Shown: positions 24,952-35,270, numbered from the stretch's first letter. The stretch: 44,003 nucleotides of DNA from Bacteroidales bacterium (GCA_016935615.1 JAFGQO010000225.1:1-44003), one strand, 5' to 3'. Made by a program: numbers and translations. The notes: generated by a model from the sequence alone, not told the origin.

Positions 24952-25461
24952 ATGAAAACTAAAGTACTAATTTCAATGCTGGTAATTCTGATGGCAGCTT
25001 TTTTTACCGAATGTAAAAAGGATAAAGATGATTCCGGTCCTTTGCTGGAAGGAGATTTCAGCGGCACATTCAATTTAGAGGGTGACGTTTTCCCGTTTTA
25101 TTTTAACGATGTTGATCAGGATGGTGAGAAACTTTCCGGTAGCTTTGAATTTACTGATGGAAGTGGTTATGCCCAGTTTAGTTCATTATCAAAACTGGAA
25201 GAGAATTCTCTTTACATTAATTTTAGTGTAAGTTCAGGAGGCTATACTATTTTATTTGAATTTACAGGTACGGTTAATGCTGAAAGAACTACTATGAGCG
25301 GGTCAAATCTGAAATTAACCATGTCAGGTGTTGGTATTGATTGCGGTGCATGGTCAGCAACCAAAACTTCATCCACAAAGAGTGCTGATATCGCCGGGGT
25401 AAAATCTGCTTCAAAAAATGATTTACAAAAACTGCTGACTTTTTTGAAAGACTTGGAATAA
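24952..25461 (+). CDS. Small lipoprotein of unknown function
   Basis: A 169-residue lipoprotein with signal MKTKVLISMLVILMAAFFTEC and the lipidated Cys21 followed by KKDKDD, a charged start common in Bacteroidota lipoproteins. The body is made of alternating strands (GDFSGTFNLEGDV, KLSGSFEFTDGSG, FEFTGTVNAERTTMSG), which suggests an eight-stranded lipocalin-like or similar small beta-barrel. The C-terminal tail is Ser/Lys-rich and ends in a short helix. No family was recognised. It stands alone and converges on the arabinose operon across a MITE-like repeat. Confidence 0.75.
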   Translation: MKTKVLISMLVILMAAFFTECKKDKDDSGPLLEGDFSGTFNLEGDVFPFYFNDVDQDGEKLSGSFEFTDGSGYAQFSSLSKLEENSLYINFSVSSGGYTILFEFTGTVNAERTTMSGSNLKLTMSGVGIDCGAWSATKTSSTKSADIAGVKSASKNDLQKLLTFLKDLE

Positions 25462-25472
25462 TGCCCTGAAAC

Positions 25473-25629
25473 AGAAGAAGCTGTCCAATCATAAATTTAA
25501 GAAAATGTCACAAAAACCCTAAGTCTTCAAGAATCACAAAATTTTGATTATCAGAACATTATTACTTTTTGGATTTTCGTGTTTTAGTGATTTAGTGGCA
25601 TGAAACTAACTTTTTGGACAGCTTCTTCT
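25473..25629. mobile_element. MITE-like element with 16-bp terminal inverted repeats
   Basis: AGAAGAAGCTGTCCAA (25473-25488) and its exact reverse complement (25614-25629) bound a 157-bp non-coding element. Inside are the near-palindrome ATCACAAAATTTTGAT and the segment TTTAGTGATTTAGTGGC, a type of sequence I recall as common in Bacteroidota intergenic repeats. No transposase and no obvious target-site duplication were found. The right end is followed by TTTTC, so the folded element could also terminate transcription between the two convergent genes. Confidence 0.6.
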
Positions 25630-25734
25630 TTTCAAATATTTCGAAAACAAATTTGATTTTTCTGTCTCCATATTTTCTATGGTAGTTTAATAATATGATA
25701 TTCATTTCCTCAATTGTATTTTGATTTCGTGTGA

Positions 25735-26436
25735 TCAGGAATGAGAAGTCTTGTTGTGCAATTTTACAATTCTGTCGCTTAATGGAAACTCGCTTTTCTT
25801 TTTAAAAGAAAAATAGTAGGCCCCTCGTTTCGACTCCGTTGTATTTTTAATATTCAGTTTTTTCAATACTCTAAGTGATAGGACTTTCTTTCGGAAGTTG
25901 CCAGGATCAAAGCTATATTGAAAAATTGCTTCATAAAGTTTCCGGAGTTGTAACATAGTGAACCTCGACGGTAATAATCGTTCGCCTATCAATTCATAAC
26001 TTGCTTTCAGTTTTAATTTTTCATGAGCAGATTCAAGCATTTCACTATGGTCGAATATTAAATCGGGTATTCTATTATAGTTCCACCATTTCGCACCATG
26101 TTTTTCCACAAGTTTTTTATCATGCTGGTCAATTCTTATCATGGCATAAAAAGCAATACTAAGTACTCTGCCGCCAAAATCTCTCTCAGGATCAGAAAAC
26201 ACATGGACCTGGTCCAGGTAGATATCTTTTAAACCTGTAAACTGTAAAAGAACTCTTGCGGCTGCTTCTTCAACAGTTTCATTTTCCCTCAGCCAGCCTC
26301 CAACCAAAGACCATTTTCCTTTTTCAGGTTCAAAAACTCTTCTTGTTAATAACAGTTTCAGGGCATTTTTTTCATAACCAAAAATAATACAATCAACTGC
26401 TACGTGGTGTTTGGAGTATTTGTATCCGCTTTTCAT
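25735..26436 (-). CDS. araR: Nudix-fold transcriptional regulator of arabinose use (AraR/NrtR type)
   Basis: A 233-residue protein with an N-terminal Nudix domain (about 10-140) and a C-terminal winged helix (about 150-225). The Nudix box at 46-69 keeps the glycines, but REUXEE reads RVLLQF, so the catalytic glutamates are missing and hydrolysis is not expected. This matches the NrtR-type regulators, and in particular the Bacteroides AraR group, in which the Nudix domain senses an effector (L-arabinose in the described case). It is the last gene of the arabinose operon, 51 bp after the aldose epimerase, so autoregulation is likely. DNA target and effector are inferred from context. Confidence 0.83.
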   Translation of the reverse strand: MKSGYKYSKHHVAVDCIIFGYEKNALKLLLTRRVFEPEKGKWSLVGGWLRENETVEEAAARVLLQFTGLKDIYLDQVHVFSDPERDFGGRVLSIAFYAMIRIDQHDKKLVEKHGAKWWNYNRIPDLIFDHSEMLESAHEKLKLKASYELIGERLLPSRFTMLQLRKLYEAIFQYSFDPGNFRKKVLSLRVLKKLNIKNTTESKRGAYYFSFKKKSEFPLSDRIVKLHNKTSHS

Positions 26437-26464
26437 TCAAATGATGATCGGCAAATGTTAAATC

Positions 26465-26482
26465 TATACACGTGTTGGTATA
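26465..26482. promoter_or_regulatory. Inverted repeat before the Nudix regulator gene
   Basis: TATAC (26465-26469) and GTATA (26478-26482) flank an 8-nt spacer that itself lies over the palindrome ACACGTGT (26468-26475). It lies in the 51-bp gap between the aldose epimerase stop and the regulator start. It may be an operator or internal promoter site, but evidence is limited to symmetry and position. Confidence 0.3.
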
Positions 26483-26487
26483 ATTTA

Positions 26488-27618
26488 TCATTTCATCACA
26501 CCGAATTTTATTATTACAAGGTGTTCATATGATTCACCGGGATCTAATCTTGTTGACGGAAAATCAGGATGATTGGGAGAATCCGGGAAATGCTGTGTTT
26601 CAAGAGCCAATCCGGATCGATAAACATAAGGTTTTCCTGATTTTCCGGATACTGAACCATTCATAAAATTGCCACTGTAAAACTGAATTCCGGGTTCTGA
26701 AGTAAAGATTTCAATTGACCTGCCCGTTGTTTCTTCCCATAATCTTGCTGCTAATGACAATTCATTCGCATTGTCTTTGTTTAATATCCAGTTATGATCA
26801 TATCCCTGGCCGTTTGTTAACTGTTCATTATCCAGGTTGATTTCGCTGCCGATTTTTTTCCCGGAGGTAAAATCAAAGGGTGATCCTGCAACTTTTGCCA
26901 GCTCACCGGTCGGGATCCATTCGTTATCAATGGGTGTATAATAATCAGCATTGATTAAGATATAATGATCGAGTATTGTACTGTCACCTTCTCCTTTTAA
27001 ATTCCAATAGGTATGATTAGACAGGTTAATTACCGTTGACTGATCGGTTTCCGCATCATAACGAATATGAAGTTCGTTATTCTCGGTGAGCGTATAGCTT
27101 TTTTTGATTATCAGGTTTCCGGGATATCCTTCTTCACCATCGGGAGAGCAATATGAGAAAATTACCGTGTTTCCTTCCTGAGAAGCGTCCCATATTTTTT
27201 TATCTAATCCCTCTTTTCCGCCATGCAGAGTATTTCCACCATTATTTTTATACAGGTTATACTCTTTGTCATCAAGAATGAATTTCGCATCATTTATTCG
27301 GTTGGCATAACGTCCTACAATACACCCCAGGTATATCGGATCTTTCAAATAGCTTTTTATGTCGGAATACCCCAGCACAATATCTGCCATTGTACCGTTT
27401 TTATCAGGTGTCAGGATGGAAATTACCCTTGCCCCGTAATTTGTTAATTGCACGGTAAGATTGTTCGTGTTTTTTAACGTGTAAAGACTGACTTGTTTAT
27501 TATTAATAACAGTGTCAAAAGCTTCTTCCCGAACAGTGTTTGCTTGTTCGTTTCTTTTCCGGGATCCCGCACAGGATACTGAAAGAAGTACTAAAATTGA
27601 GATTATAAATTTGTTCAT
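26488..27618 (-). CDS. galM: Aldose 1-epimerase, exported lipoprotein
   Basis: A 376-residue mutarotase that interconverts alpha and beta anomers of aldoses. The N-terminal signal ends in LSVSCAG with a lipidated Cys16, so the enzyme acts in the periplasm or at the membrane, unlike cytoplasmic GalM. Conserved blocks are TNYGARVISILTPD, CIVGRYANRI, TLHGGKEG, the catalytic His in LSNHTYWNL, and the catalytic Glu in GLALETQHFPDSPNH. It starts 6 bp after araB in the operon. Here it probably equilibrates arabinose released by the exported GH51 for the transporter (inference). Confidence 0.92.
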   Translation of the reverse strand: MNKFIISILVLLSVSCAGSRKRNEQANTVREEAFDTVINNKQVSLYTLKNTNNLTVQLTNYGARVISILTPDKNGTMADIVLGYSDIKSYLKDPIYLGCIVGRYANRINDAKFILDDKEYNLYKNNGGNTLHGGKEGLDKKIWDASQEGNTVIFSYCSPDGEEGYPGNLIIKKSYTLTENNELHIRYDAETDQSTVINLSNHTYWNLKGEGDSTILDHYILINADYYTPIDNEWIPTGELAKVAGSPFDFTSGKKIGSEINLDNEQLTNGQGYDHNWILNKDNANELSLAARLWEETTGRSIEIFTSEPGIQFYSGNFMNGSVSGKSGKPYVYRSGLALETQHFPDSPNHPDFPSTRLDPGESYEHLVIIKFGVMK

Positions 27619-27624
27619 GATTAA

Positions 27625-29304
27625 TTATTTTGTAAGTTCATTTTCTATAAAATTTCCTAGTTTCAGGTAATCTGAATACAATGCTTCATACTTTTTTGAT
27701 CTTGCAACATTTGGAAGGTATTCTTTTTCAAAGCCGCTTCCCATTGCATTCTTCCCTTCCACAAAATTCATATGCAGACCTCCTGCAACAGCTGCAGCCA
27801 TTGCAGAACCTAAAGCACAAGCCTGCTCAGAACGAGCTACAAGTATTGGTTTGTTCAATACATCGGCCATTACCTGCATAATATAATCTGATTTTTTAGC
27901 GACTCCTCCAATGGCAATAATTCCTTCAATTTTAACTCCTTCGTTTATGAATCGTTCTACGATCGCTTTTGCACCGAAGGCAGTTGCTTCAACCAGTGTT
28001 TTGAAGATCCGGGGAGCATCAGAACCTAATGACAAACCTGTAATAGCTCCTTTCAGATTTTGATTTGCATCGGGAGTTCTTCTTCCGTTTAGCCAATCCA
28101 GCGCAAGTTCTCCTGTTTCTTCAGGTGCAAGTTTTTCAGCTTCTGCAGTAAGCTGAGGAATTAAGCGATCTGAAATTTCTTTAACTATTTTGTCCCTCGT
28201 ACTTTCATCAATTTGATCTGAAAATTTCAGCAAATTCTGCAGAGGCCATAAAAGAAGTTCTTTAAACCAGGCATACACATCGCCAAAAGCAGATTGTCCG
28301 GCTTCAAGACCAACAAGTCCGGGAATAATGGAACCATCAACCTGTCCGCAAATACCTTTTACAAGTTTATTGTTCAGATCTTCTTTTGGAGCAATCAGCA
28401 TGTCGCATGTGGAGGTTCCCATTACTTTGCAGAGATAGTAAGGTTTTATCTCTGCACCCAGGGCTCCCAGATGAGCATCGAATGCACCAATTCCAACAAT
28501 TACTTTGTCAGTAAGTCCCAGTTTTTCTGCCCATTCTTTTGAAATCCCCCCGGCTTGTTTATCCACAGTGTATGTATCCTGGTAAAGTCTTTTCCGGAGA
28601 CCTTTTAACAAGGGGTCCAGTTTTATAAGAAATTCTTCTGAAGGCAGACCATTCCAGCTTTCGTGCCACATAGCCTTATGTCCCGCCGCACATCGACTTC
28701 GCCTGATGTCTCCAGCTGTCGTTACACCTGTTAACAATGCAGGTATCCAATCACAGTGTTCTACCCACGAGTATGCTGCTTCTCTGACTTTCTTGTCTTC
28801 ACGTAAAACATGTAAGATTTTTGCCCAGAACCATTCCGATGAATAGACCCCGCCTTCATACATAGTATAGTCTATACCTCCCCAGGATTGAGCAATTTTG
28901 TTTATTTCATCAGCTTCTTTAACTGCGGTGTGGTCTTTCCACAGCAAAAACATAGCATTGGGATTTTCCTTAAATTCTTCTGTTAAAGAAAGAGGTATGC
29001 CTTTCTCATTTACTGCTACGGGAGTCGATCCGGTTGTATCGACAGATATGGCTTTTATATGTCGGGCCACTTCGCTGCCTGCATTTTTAATTATTTCATG
29101 AATTGTAAATACAAGTCCATCGATGTAGTCCAGTGGGTGCTGTCTGAACTGGTTATTTGCCGGAACACAGAATTTGCCTGTTCCCCAGCGCGGATAATAA
29201 AACGCTGATTCAGCCAATTCTTCACCATTTGCCGCATTCACCAGGATTGATCTTACTGAGTCAGTTCCATAATCAACACCTATTACATACTGCCTCGAAT
29301 TCAT
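27625..29304 (-). CDS. araB: L-ribulokinase
   Basis: A 559-residue FGGY-family kinase that phosphorylates L-ribulose with ATP, the second step of arabinose breakdown. The N-terminal ATPase fold begins IGVDYGTDSVRS. The sugar-binding region includes WVEHCDWIPALLTG and RRSRCAAGHKAMWH, and the C-terminal domain has VMGTSTCDM and IIAIGGVAKKSDYIMQV. Length and motifs are those of the AraB clade rather than xylulokinases. It starts 8 bp after the GH51 gene and is followed by galM 6 bp later, deep in the operon. Confidence 0.94.
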   Translation of the reverse strand: MNSRQYVIGVDYGTDSVRSILVNAANGEELAESAFYYPRWGTGKFCVPANNQFRQHPLDYIDGLVFTIHEIIKNAGSEVARHIKAISVDTTGSTPVAVNEKGIPLSLTEEFKENPNAMFLLWKDHTAVKEADEINKIAQSWGGIDYTMYEGGVYSSEWFWAKILHVLREDKKVREAAYSWVEHCDWIPALLTGVTTAGDIRRSRCAAGHKAMWHESWNGLPSEEFLIKLDPLLKGLRKRLYQDTYTVDKQAGGISKEWAEKLGLTDKVIVGIGAFDAHLGALGAEIKPYYLCKVMGTSTCDMLIAPKEDLNNKLVKGICGQVDGSIIPGLVGLEAGQSAFGDVYAWFKELLLWPLQNLLKFSDQIDESTRDKIVKEISDRLIPQLTAEAEKLAPEETGELALDWLNGRRTPDANQNLKGAITGLSLGSDAPRIFKTLVEATAFGAKAIVERFINEGVKIEGIIAIGGVAKKSDYIMQVMADVLNKPILVARSEQACALGSAMAAAVAGGLHMNFVEGKNAMGSGFEKEYLPNVARSKKYEALYSDYLKLGNFIENELTK

Positions 29305-29312
29305 AAAAAGGA

Positions 29313-30857
29313 TTATTTTGTTTGAAGTGTTACTAATACAATTGATTTTGGAGGAAGTGTTACTGTGATATTTTGATTTTTCTGTTTCAAATCATCGAAT
29401 TTTTTTAAGTATACTGCTTCTTCTTTGCCAAAATCATTATAAGCATTCATTTCATTGGCTGTTATTATTTCAGAAGAAATTACCTTATATTCTTCAATAC
29501 CTTCCAGTGCGAGAATTGTTGCTATTTCTTTGTTTGGATTTACATTTGCAACCGTGATATGAATTAACCCTTCATTCTTTGAAGCAGAAACAGATAGTGC
29601 AGGTATGCTGTTTTCTTTGTTTATGTAATCTTCACATACAACTTCAGTAGGCAATAACAGAGCATCATGATGTACTTTATACATCTTAAAAATATAAAAT
29701 GATGGTGTTTTTACTATCTGGTTACCTTGTGTAAGAAGCATTGCCTGCAATACGTTTACCGTTTGCGCTATGTTTGCCATTTTCACGCGATCAGCGTGAT
29801 TATTAAAAATATTAAGGTATATTGAAGCTGTAATGGCATCCCTCAGTGTGTTCTGCTGATATAGGAATCCAGGATTGGTACCAGGTTCAGGATCATGCCA
29901 GTTCCCCCATTCATCCGCTATAAGTGCTATTTTATTGTCCGGGTCATACTGTTTGAATAATTCAATATGCCCTTTTAAATTCTCCTCCATTTCCATGTTT
30001 TTCCGGATTGTGGAAAACCATTCACTTTCATCAAAATCTGTTGCTGATCCTTTTTTATCCCATGTATGGCAAACAGTATAATGGTGGTAGGAAATGCCCT
30101 GAATGAGATGAGTGACATCTTTTGTGCCTTTCAATAAGGTCTCGGTCCAGTTATAATCATGATTTAATCCTCCGCTCGCTACCTTATATTCTGCCCAGCA
30201 ATAGGTTGCATAACGTTTATACAGATCCGTATAATAAGCTGCAGTCATGTTTCCGCCACAACCCCAGTTTTCATTTCCGATTCCCCAAAACTTGACATTC
30301 CACGGGTCCTCACGGCCATTCTTTCTCCGAAGATCGGCCATCGGACTTGCTTTATCGGAGTTCACATATTCAATCCAGTCGTATGCATCTTCAATACTAC
30401 CGCTTCCCACATTAATGGCCAGGTAGGGTTCTGTTTCAAGTATTTCGCAAAGATCAAGAAATTCATGAGTGCCGAAACTATTGTCTTCACGAACATCACC
30501 CCAAAATTTATTAATTATGGGTGGACGTTCATCCTTGGGGCCTATACCATCTTTCCATTGGTATAGATCGGCATAACACCCCCCGGGCCACCGTAATACC
30601 GGAATATCCAATTCTTTCAATGCATCAATTACATCGTTTCGAATACCACGCGTATTTGGAATGTCTGTATCTTCGCCTACCCATATACCATCATATATGC
30701 AACGTCCCAGATGTTCAGCAAAATGACCATAGATGTACCTGCTAATAGTGTCTTTGGCTTCTTTTGTTTTGATAATGATCTTATTATCCTGCCCTATGAC
30801 AAGCGAGAAAAAGAACATTGAAGCAATAAGCAAGAGTGTTTTTTTATTAGTTTTCAT
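29313..30857 (-). CDS. abfA: Alpha-L-arabinofuranosidase, GH51, exported
   Basis: I place the start at 30857 (MKTNKKTLLL), giving 514 residues with a clear signal peptide (1-23, ...LVIGQ). The frame stays open to 31010, but that would overlap araD by 134 bp and bury the signal. The enzyme releases arabinose from arabinoxylan or arabinan. The GH51 acid/base is Glu196 in WGIGNENWG and the nucleophile is Glu316 in LIADEWGNW. RWPGGCYADLYQW is the conserved N-terminal block. It begins 19 bp after araD. Export fits periplasmic trimming of imported oligosaccharides. Confidence 0.92.
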   Translation of the reverse strand: MKTNKKTLLLIASMFFFSLVIGQDNKIIIKTKEAKDTISRYIYGHFAEHLGRCIYDGIWVGEDTDIPNTRGIRNDVIDALKELDIPVLRWPGGCYADLYQWKDGIGPKDERPPIINKFWGDVREDNSFGTHEFLDLCEILETEPYLAINVGSGSIEDAYDWIEYVNSDKASPMADLRRKNGREDPWNVKFWGIGNENWGCGGNMTAAYYTDLYKRYATYCWAEYKVASGGLNHDYNWTETLLKGTKDVTHLIQGISYHHYTVCHTWDKKGSATDFDESEWFSTIRKNMEMEENLKGHIELFKQYDPDNKIALIADEWGNWHDPEPGTNPGFLYQQNTLRDAITASIYLNIFNNHADRVKMANIAQTVNVLQAMLLTQGNQIVKTPSFYIFKMYKVHHDALLLPTEVVCEDYINKENSIPALSVSASKNEGLIHITVANVNPNKEIATILALEGIEEYKVISSEIITANEMNAYNDFGKEEAVYLKKFDDLKQKNQNITVTLPPKSIVLVTLQTK

Positions 30858-30876
30858 CGTCTTAAATACGTTTAGA

Positions 30877-31569
30877 TTAACATTTTTTTTGTCCGTAATA
30901 TGCATTTTTACCGTGCTTTCGCAAATAGTGTTTATCAAGCAGATATTTGTCAACAGGCAATGAATTTCCAAGCATTTCAGTTTGGTACGCCATTTTTGCA
31001 ACTTCTTCAAGCACTACAGCATTAGAAACTGCTTCAACAGGATCTTTTCCCCAGGCAAATGGTCCGTGATTGTTAACCAATACTGCCGGTATGGATGCAT
31101 AATCCAGATCTTTGAATGTTTCTACAATGACCTTTCCGGTATTCTTTTCATATTCTTCTTCTGTTTCATTCTTTGTCAGTTTTCTTGTACAGGGAATTTC
31201 ACCATAAAAATGATCTGCATGAGTTGTACCATAAGGAGGAATGGATTTTCCTGCTTGTGCCCTGCCTGTAGCCCATTCGCTATGGGTATGCACTATGCCT
31301 CCTATGGAATTAAAGTTTTTGTATAAAACAAGATGTGTAAGTGTATCACTGGAAGGATTTAATTTGCCTTCAACAACTTTACCTTCCAAATCAACCACAA
31401 CCAGTTTCTCAGGTTTCAGATCCTTATACAAAATACCACTTGGCTTAATAACTATCAATCCCTGTTCACGATCGATCCCACTCACATTACCCCAGGTAAA
31501 GATCACAAGTTCATGCTTCACTAAATCCAGATTTGCCTTATATACCTGTTCTTTTAATTGTTCCAGCAT
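30877..31569 (-). CDS. araD: L-ribulose-5-phosphate 4-epimerase
   Basis: A 230-residue class II aldolase-family enzyme that converts L-ribulose 5-phosphate to D-xylulose 5-phosphate, the last step to the pentose phosphate pathway. The zinc ligands are His94 and His96 in [10 protein letters not shown] and His168 in NNHGPFAWG. Asp75 in SSDT matches the catalytic Asp, and TWGNVSG is the phosphate-binding start. Length equals E. coli AraD. It follows the symporter gene by 10 bp. All active-site residues I can place are present. Confidence 0.95.
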   Translation of the reverse strand: MLEQLKEQVYKANLDLVKHELVIFTWGNVSGIDREQGLIVIKPSGILYKDLKPEKLVVVDLEGKVVEGKLNPSSDTLTHLVLYKNFNSIGGIVHTHSEWATGRAQAGKSIPPYGTTHADHFYGEIPCTRKLTKNETEEEYEKNTGKVIVETFKDLDYASIPAVLVNNHGPFAWGKDPVEAVSNAVVLEEVAKMAYQTEMLGNSLPVDKYLLDKHYLRKHGKNAYYGQKKC

Positions 31570-31579
31570 TTTTAAACTA

Positions 31580-33565
31580 TTACCAGAATAGTATATAGAA
31601 AAGTATAATGATTCCGATTATTACCACAGTATTAACAATATCCCATGTGGTTATTCCCGACCTGGTTAATGCCTTATCTTCAGCGCTTGCTGCTTTATAG
31701 GTATACTTCAGTTGTGTATCTGACGGTTTTTTGGTGAAAAGACTAACACCAACAATGGTTAGGATGGAAATAAAGAAAAGGATAATACAAAAGTGCAACC
31801 AGTTAATAGCAGCTATTTTATATAGAATTCCATGATTTGTAATGAATAGGGCTTCATATTGCATCTTAAGATTGTTCAATATTGCAGTGGATTTCTCAAT
31901 GGCTTCCGGACCGATACTATTTGAGAGCGTATCAATCACCTGACCAACTTGTTCCTTAATAGGCTCAACAAATGATGAATCCCCGATTTTTATAAGTTCA
32001 TCTTTCTCAGTCATTTTTGTAAGTCCTTCAATTACCTGACCTCTCCTTGTTTCGTTAATTATAGCAATTTGTTGTTTGAACTTTTCGAGAGAGCTTACTA
32101 AGCTGGCCTTAGCTCCATATATAACATTCAGAATTAACCGGAACATTCCAATAGAAAATCCGGTAATCATTCCCCAGAAAGCACCTTTTGCTGTAGTTCT
32201 TTTCCAGAATACACCCAAAAGAAATACCGATGCAATAGCCGGTGCCAATAAGCCTTGCACAGCCTGCAAATACTCATAGAGTACTTTACCTAATCCCATC
32301 ATAACAGGTATCCATACAACACCAAGAATCACAACCGTAGCGGTCGCAATACGACCTACAATTACATAATGTTTTTCTCTAAAATCTGGTCTGTATTTCC
32401 GGTAAAAGTCTTCAACGAACAGCATAGCAGAAGAATTGAATAAGGATGCCAGCGAACTCATCAGAGCCGCCAGCAAACCACAAACAACTATCCCTGTTAT
32501 TCCGTTAGGCAATAGCTGAGAGACCATCGATGCAAATGCAGCATCGCTGGTGGGAACTTTCAGAAGAGCAACTCCCGTTGCAGGATCGACTTTTTGAGAA
32601 AGTGCAAAAGCAATCATACCGGGAACAAGAAAAATGAATACAGGCAATAGTTTAAAGTAACCTGCAAGAATGGCTCCTTTACGGGCGACAGCACGATTTT
32701 TTCCTGATAATACCCTTTGAACAATGAACTGGTCAGTACACCAGTACCAAAAACCGATTATGGCAGATGCCAACAATACTCCGGTCCATGGAAACTCAGG
32801 ATCTGCTGCAGATCTGACCAGTTTGAGATTCGGGCCGACAATTCTCTCCACTTCAGCCCAACCACCAACCTTTACAAGGCCGACGACAAGTATTACGATC
32901 GATCCAAAGAGAAGAACCGGTGTCTGTAAAACGGATGTATACAATACAGCTCTCATCCCACCGAATATGGTGTAAAGACCGGTAATCACAACCAGACCGA
33001 TGGCAGCCACCCAAAAGAAATCAATATGGAAAGAATAGCTGAGTGTTTCCATAGCTCCTTGTTCTGCCTGTAATTGCGTTACAATACTCCATCCTTCATT
33101 ACTGTGAATGAGGTATTCTATATTGAAAACTTCTTTGAAAACCACTCCTCCGGCATAGACCGTAACTGCAACTTTTGTCAGTATATAGCTTACCAGCGAG
33201 ATAACAGATAGAATTGTTCTGGAACCACGTGAGAACCTTCTTTCGAGAAATTCGGGCATGGTAAAGATCTTGATCCTGTCGTAAAACGGGACAAACACCC
33301 ACCCTAAAATAAGAATCAGCCAGGCATGCATTTCCCAGTGTGCCATTGCCATACCAGTTAAAAATCCTGCACCGGCAAGACCAACCAGATGTTCTGATCC
33401 GATATTTGAAGCAAAAATCGATGAACCGATGGAAAGCCATCCTGCTTTTTTGCCTGCCAGAAAATAATCTTTTGTGTCTTCTTCCTTTTGTCTGAGCACC
33501 CAGATAATGATACCAATAAGTACGATGAAGAAGATTCCCAGTACAATCCAATCTAATTGATGCAT
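31580..33565 (-). CDS. Sodium:solute symporter (SSS/SGLT family), probable arabinose transporter
   Basis: A 661-residue inner-membrane protein with about 14 predicted helices. SSS signatures are [11 protein letters not shown] (33-43), [13 protein letters not shown] (53-65) and [19 protein letters not shown] (363-381). Position between araA and araD makes L-arabinose the likely substrate. A charged, non-membrane segment at about residues 485-575 is inserted before the penultimate helices. It is long compared with bacterial members such as vSGLT, although animal SGLTs also have a long loop there. The gap to araA is 33 bp and to araD 10 bp. Confidence 0.9.
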   Translation of the reverse strand: MHQLDWIVLGIFFIVLIGIIIWVLRQKEEDTKDYFLAGKKAGWLSIGSSIFASNIGSEHLVGLAGAGFLTGMAMAHWEMHAWLILILGWVFVPFYDRIKIFTMPEFLERRFSRGSRTILSVISLVSYILTKVAVTVYAGGVVFKEVFNIEYLIHSNEGWSIVTQLQAEQGAMETLSYSFHIDFFWVAAIGLVVITGLYTIFGGMRAVLYTSVLQTPVLLFGSIVILVVGLVKVGGWAEVERIVGPNLKLVRSAADPEFPWTGVLLASAIIGFWYWCTDQFIVQRVLSGKNRAVARKGAILAGYFKLLPVFIFLVPGMIAFALSQKVDPATGVALLKVPTSDAAFASMVSQLLPNGITGIVVCGLLAALMSSLASLFNSSAMLFVEDFYRKYRPDFREKHYVIVGRIATATVVILGVVWIPVMMGLGKVLYEYLQAVQGLLAPAIASVFLLGVFWKRTTAKGAFWGMITGFSIGMFRLILNVIYGAKASLVSSLEKFKQQIAIINETRRGQVIEGLTKMTEKDELIKIGDSSFVEPIKEQVGQVIDTLSNSIGPEAIEKSTAILNNLKMQYEALFITNHGILYKIAAINWLHFCIILFFISILTIVGVSLFTKKPSDTQLKYTYKAASAEDKALTRSGITTWDIVNTVVIIGIIILFYILFW

Positions 33566-33598
33566 TTTGTTGAGGTTTTAAATGATTAAGGTTATTAT

Positions 33599-35104
33599 TT
33601 ATCTAGGTTGAGTATGATAATATACATCATTCCACCTGATTGTATTTTTAAAATCAATAATATTGGTTTTTTCATCAATAACCAAATGTTCTATTCCAGC
33701 CATTTCAGAAAAATCCTGGATCATTTCGGCTGTAGCGGCCTGACTAAATACCGTGTGATGTGCGCCACCGGCGTATATCCATGCTGCTGCCGCAATTTCC
33801 AGATCAGGTTTTGGCTCCCATAGCACTCTTGCTACCGGTAATTTTGGTAAATCCTGAGGTGTTGGCACAACAGTAACTTCATTCGTGAGCAATCTGAATC
33901 TGTTTCCCATGTCCATAATGGAAACATTAATAGCCGGGCCCGATGGCACATCGAAAAGCAAGCGTGCCGGATCACTTTTGCCTCCGATTCCTAGTGGGAA
34001 AACATCCAATGAAGGTTTCCCCTCTGCTATCGATTCACAAATTTCCAGCATGTGAGCTCCCAATACTTTCATTCCCGAAGGATCAAAATGATAGGTATAA
34101 TCCTCCATGAAGGAAGTGCCTCGATCCAGACCTTCCGTCATTGCCTTTACGGCTCTGACCATCGCTGAAGTTTTCCAATCCCCTTCGGCTCCAAAACCAT
34201 AACCTTGTTTCATCAATCGCTGAACTGCCAACCCTGGCAATTGAACAAGTCCGTGCAGATCTTCAAAAGTTGTTGTGAAGGCTTTAAATCCTCCATCAAC
34301 CAGAAACTGCTTAATGCCCAGCTCAATTCTGGCAGCTTCAATTACTGATGGTCTTTTTGGTCCACCTTTAAGCAGCTCTTTATTAATAGTATACTCCGAT
34401 TCATATTCCTCAAGGAGAGAGTTTATTGCTTTTTCTGATACTCCATTTACCGAATCCGCTAAATCGCCAACACCATAGCCATATACAGCACAGCCAAGTT
34501 TTATCTGGGCTTCGACTTTATCTCCCTCGGTTACTGCTACCTCTCGCATATTGTCACCAAAACGTACAATTTTCATCGTATTCATTTCATTCCATCCAAC
34601 AGCAACTCTTATCCAATCAGCCAATTGTTTTTGTATCTTTTTTTCCTTCCAGAAGCCTACAATAACTTTCCTGTTAATGCCCATCCGGCTCAGTATAAAT
34701 CCATATTCTCTTCCTCCGTGTGCCGATTGATTCAAGTTCATAAAATCCATGTCAATTTCGTTCCACGGAATATCACGATTGAATTGTGTATGCAAATGTG
34801 CAATGGGTTTCTGAAGTATTTTGATCCCTGAAATCCACATTTTCGCAGGTGAAAACGTATGCATCCAGGTGATCAGACCAATGCATTCCTTAGTATTATT
34901 TGCTTCCAGACATAGATTATAAATTGAATCCGGAGTGGTGACAACAGGTTGAAATACTGTTTTAACCGGAATACTGTCTGATTCATTAAAAGCATTGACT
35001 ATTGCCTGTGAATCTGATGCAACTTGTTTTAACGTTTGCTCACCATATAAATGCTGACTGCCGGTTACAAACCAAATTTCTTTGTTTTTAAAAGTTTTAT
35101 TCAC
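33599..35104 (-). CDS. araA: L-arabinose isomerase
   Basis: A 501-residue enzyme that converts L-arabinose to L-ribulose with a bound Mn2+, the first cytoplasmic step. The signature start is [16 protein letters not shown]. Metal ligands appear in FGAEGDWK (Glu), [10 protein letters not shown] (Glu), LGAHMLEI (His) and [10 protein letters not shown] (His). The start codon is GTG at 35104. No better in-frame ATG aligns with the conserved N-terminus. It is the first gene of a seven-gene operon, preceded by a 327-bp leader region with candidate operators. Confidence 0.95.
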   Translation of the reverse strand: MNKTFKNKEIWFVTGSQHLYGEQTLKQVASDSQAIVNAFNESDSIPVKTVFQPVVTTPDSIYNLCLEANNTKECIGLITWMHTFSPAKMWISGIKILQKPIAHLHTQFNRDIPWNEIDMDFMNLNQSAHGGREYGFILSRMGINRKVIVGFWKEKKIQKQLADWIRVAVGWNEMNTMKIVRFGDNMREVAVTEGDKVEAQIKLGCAVYGYGVGDLADSVNGVSEKAINSLLEEYESEYTINKELLKGGPKRPSVIEAARIELGIKQFLVDGGFKAFTTTFEDLHGLVQLPGLAVQRLMKQGYGFGAEGDWKTSAMVRAVKAMTEGLDRGTSFMEDYTYHFDPSGMKVLGAHMLEICESIAEGKPSLDVFPLGIGGKSDPARLLFDVPSGPAINVSIMDMGNRFRLLTNEVTVVPTPQDLPKLPVARVLWEPKPDLEIAAAAWIYAGGAHHTVFSQAATAEMIQDFSEMAGIEHLVIDEKTNIIDFKNTIRWNDVYYHTQPR

Positions 35105-35186
35105 TTTTTTGAATTTGTATTACTCATAAATAATATAGACTCATTGTCTGCATAATTGCATGTTGTATCAACATTTAATAAAATCA

Positions 35187-35204
35187 ATTTCACAGAAAAG
35201 TGAA
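35187..35204. promoter_or_regulatory. Candidate operator upstream of araA
   Basis: TTCAC (35189-35193) and GTGAA (35200-35204) form an inverted repeat around AGAAAA. The longer string ATTTCACAGAAAA (35187-35199) recurs as its exact reverse complement at 35271-35283, giving two mirrored copies 71 bp apart. Such paired sites upstream of a regulated operon fit binding by a dimeric repressor, perhaps the Nudix regulator. Assignment is inference. Confidence 0.4.
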
Positions 35205-35270
35205 TAAAAGTAAAAAATACTTTTTAAATTTTATATTTTTCGCAAAATAAAATCTGTCTGATAGAAATTA

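Noticed and set aside
30858..31010. N-terminal extension of the GH51 enzyme
   Set aside because: It would overlap araD by 134 bp, and the signal peptide starts at the ATG at 30857.
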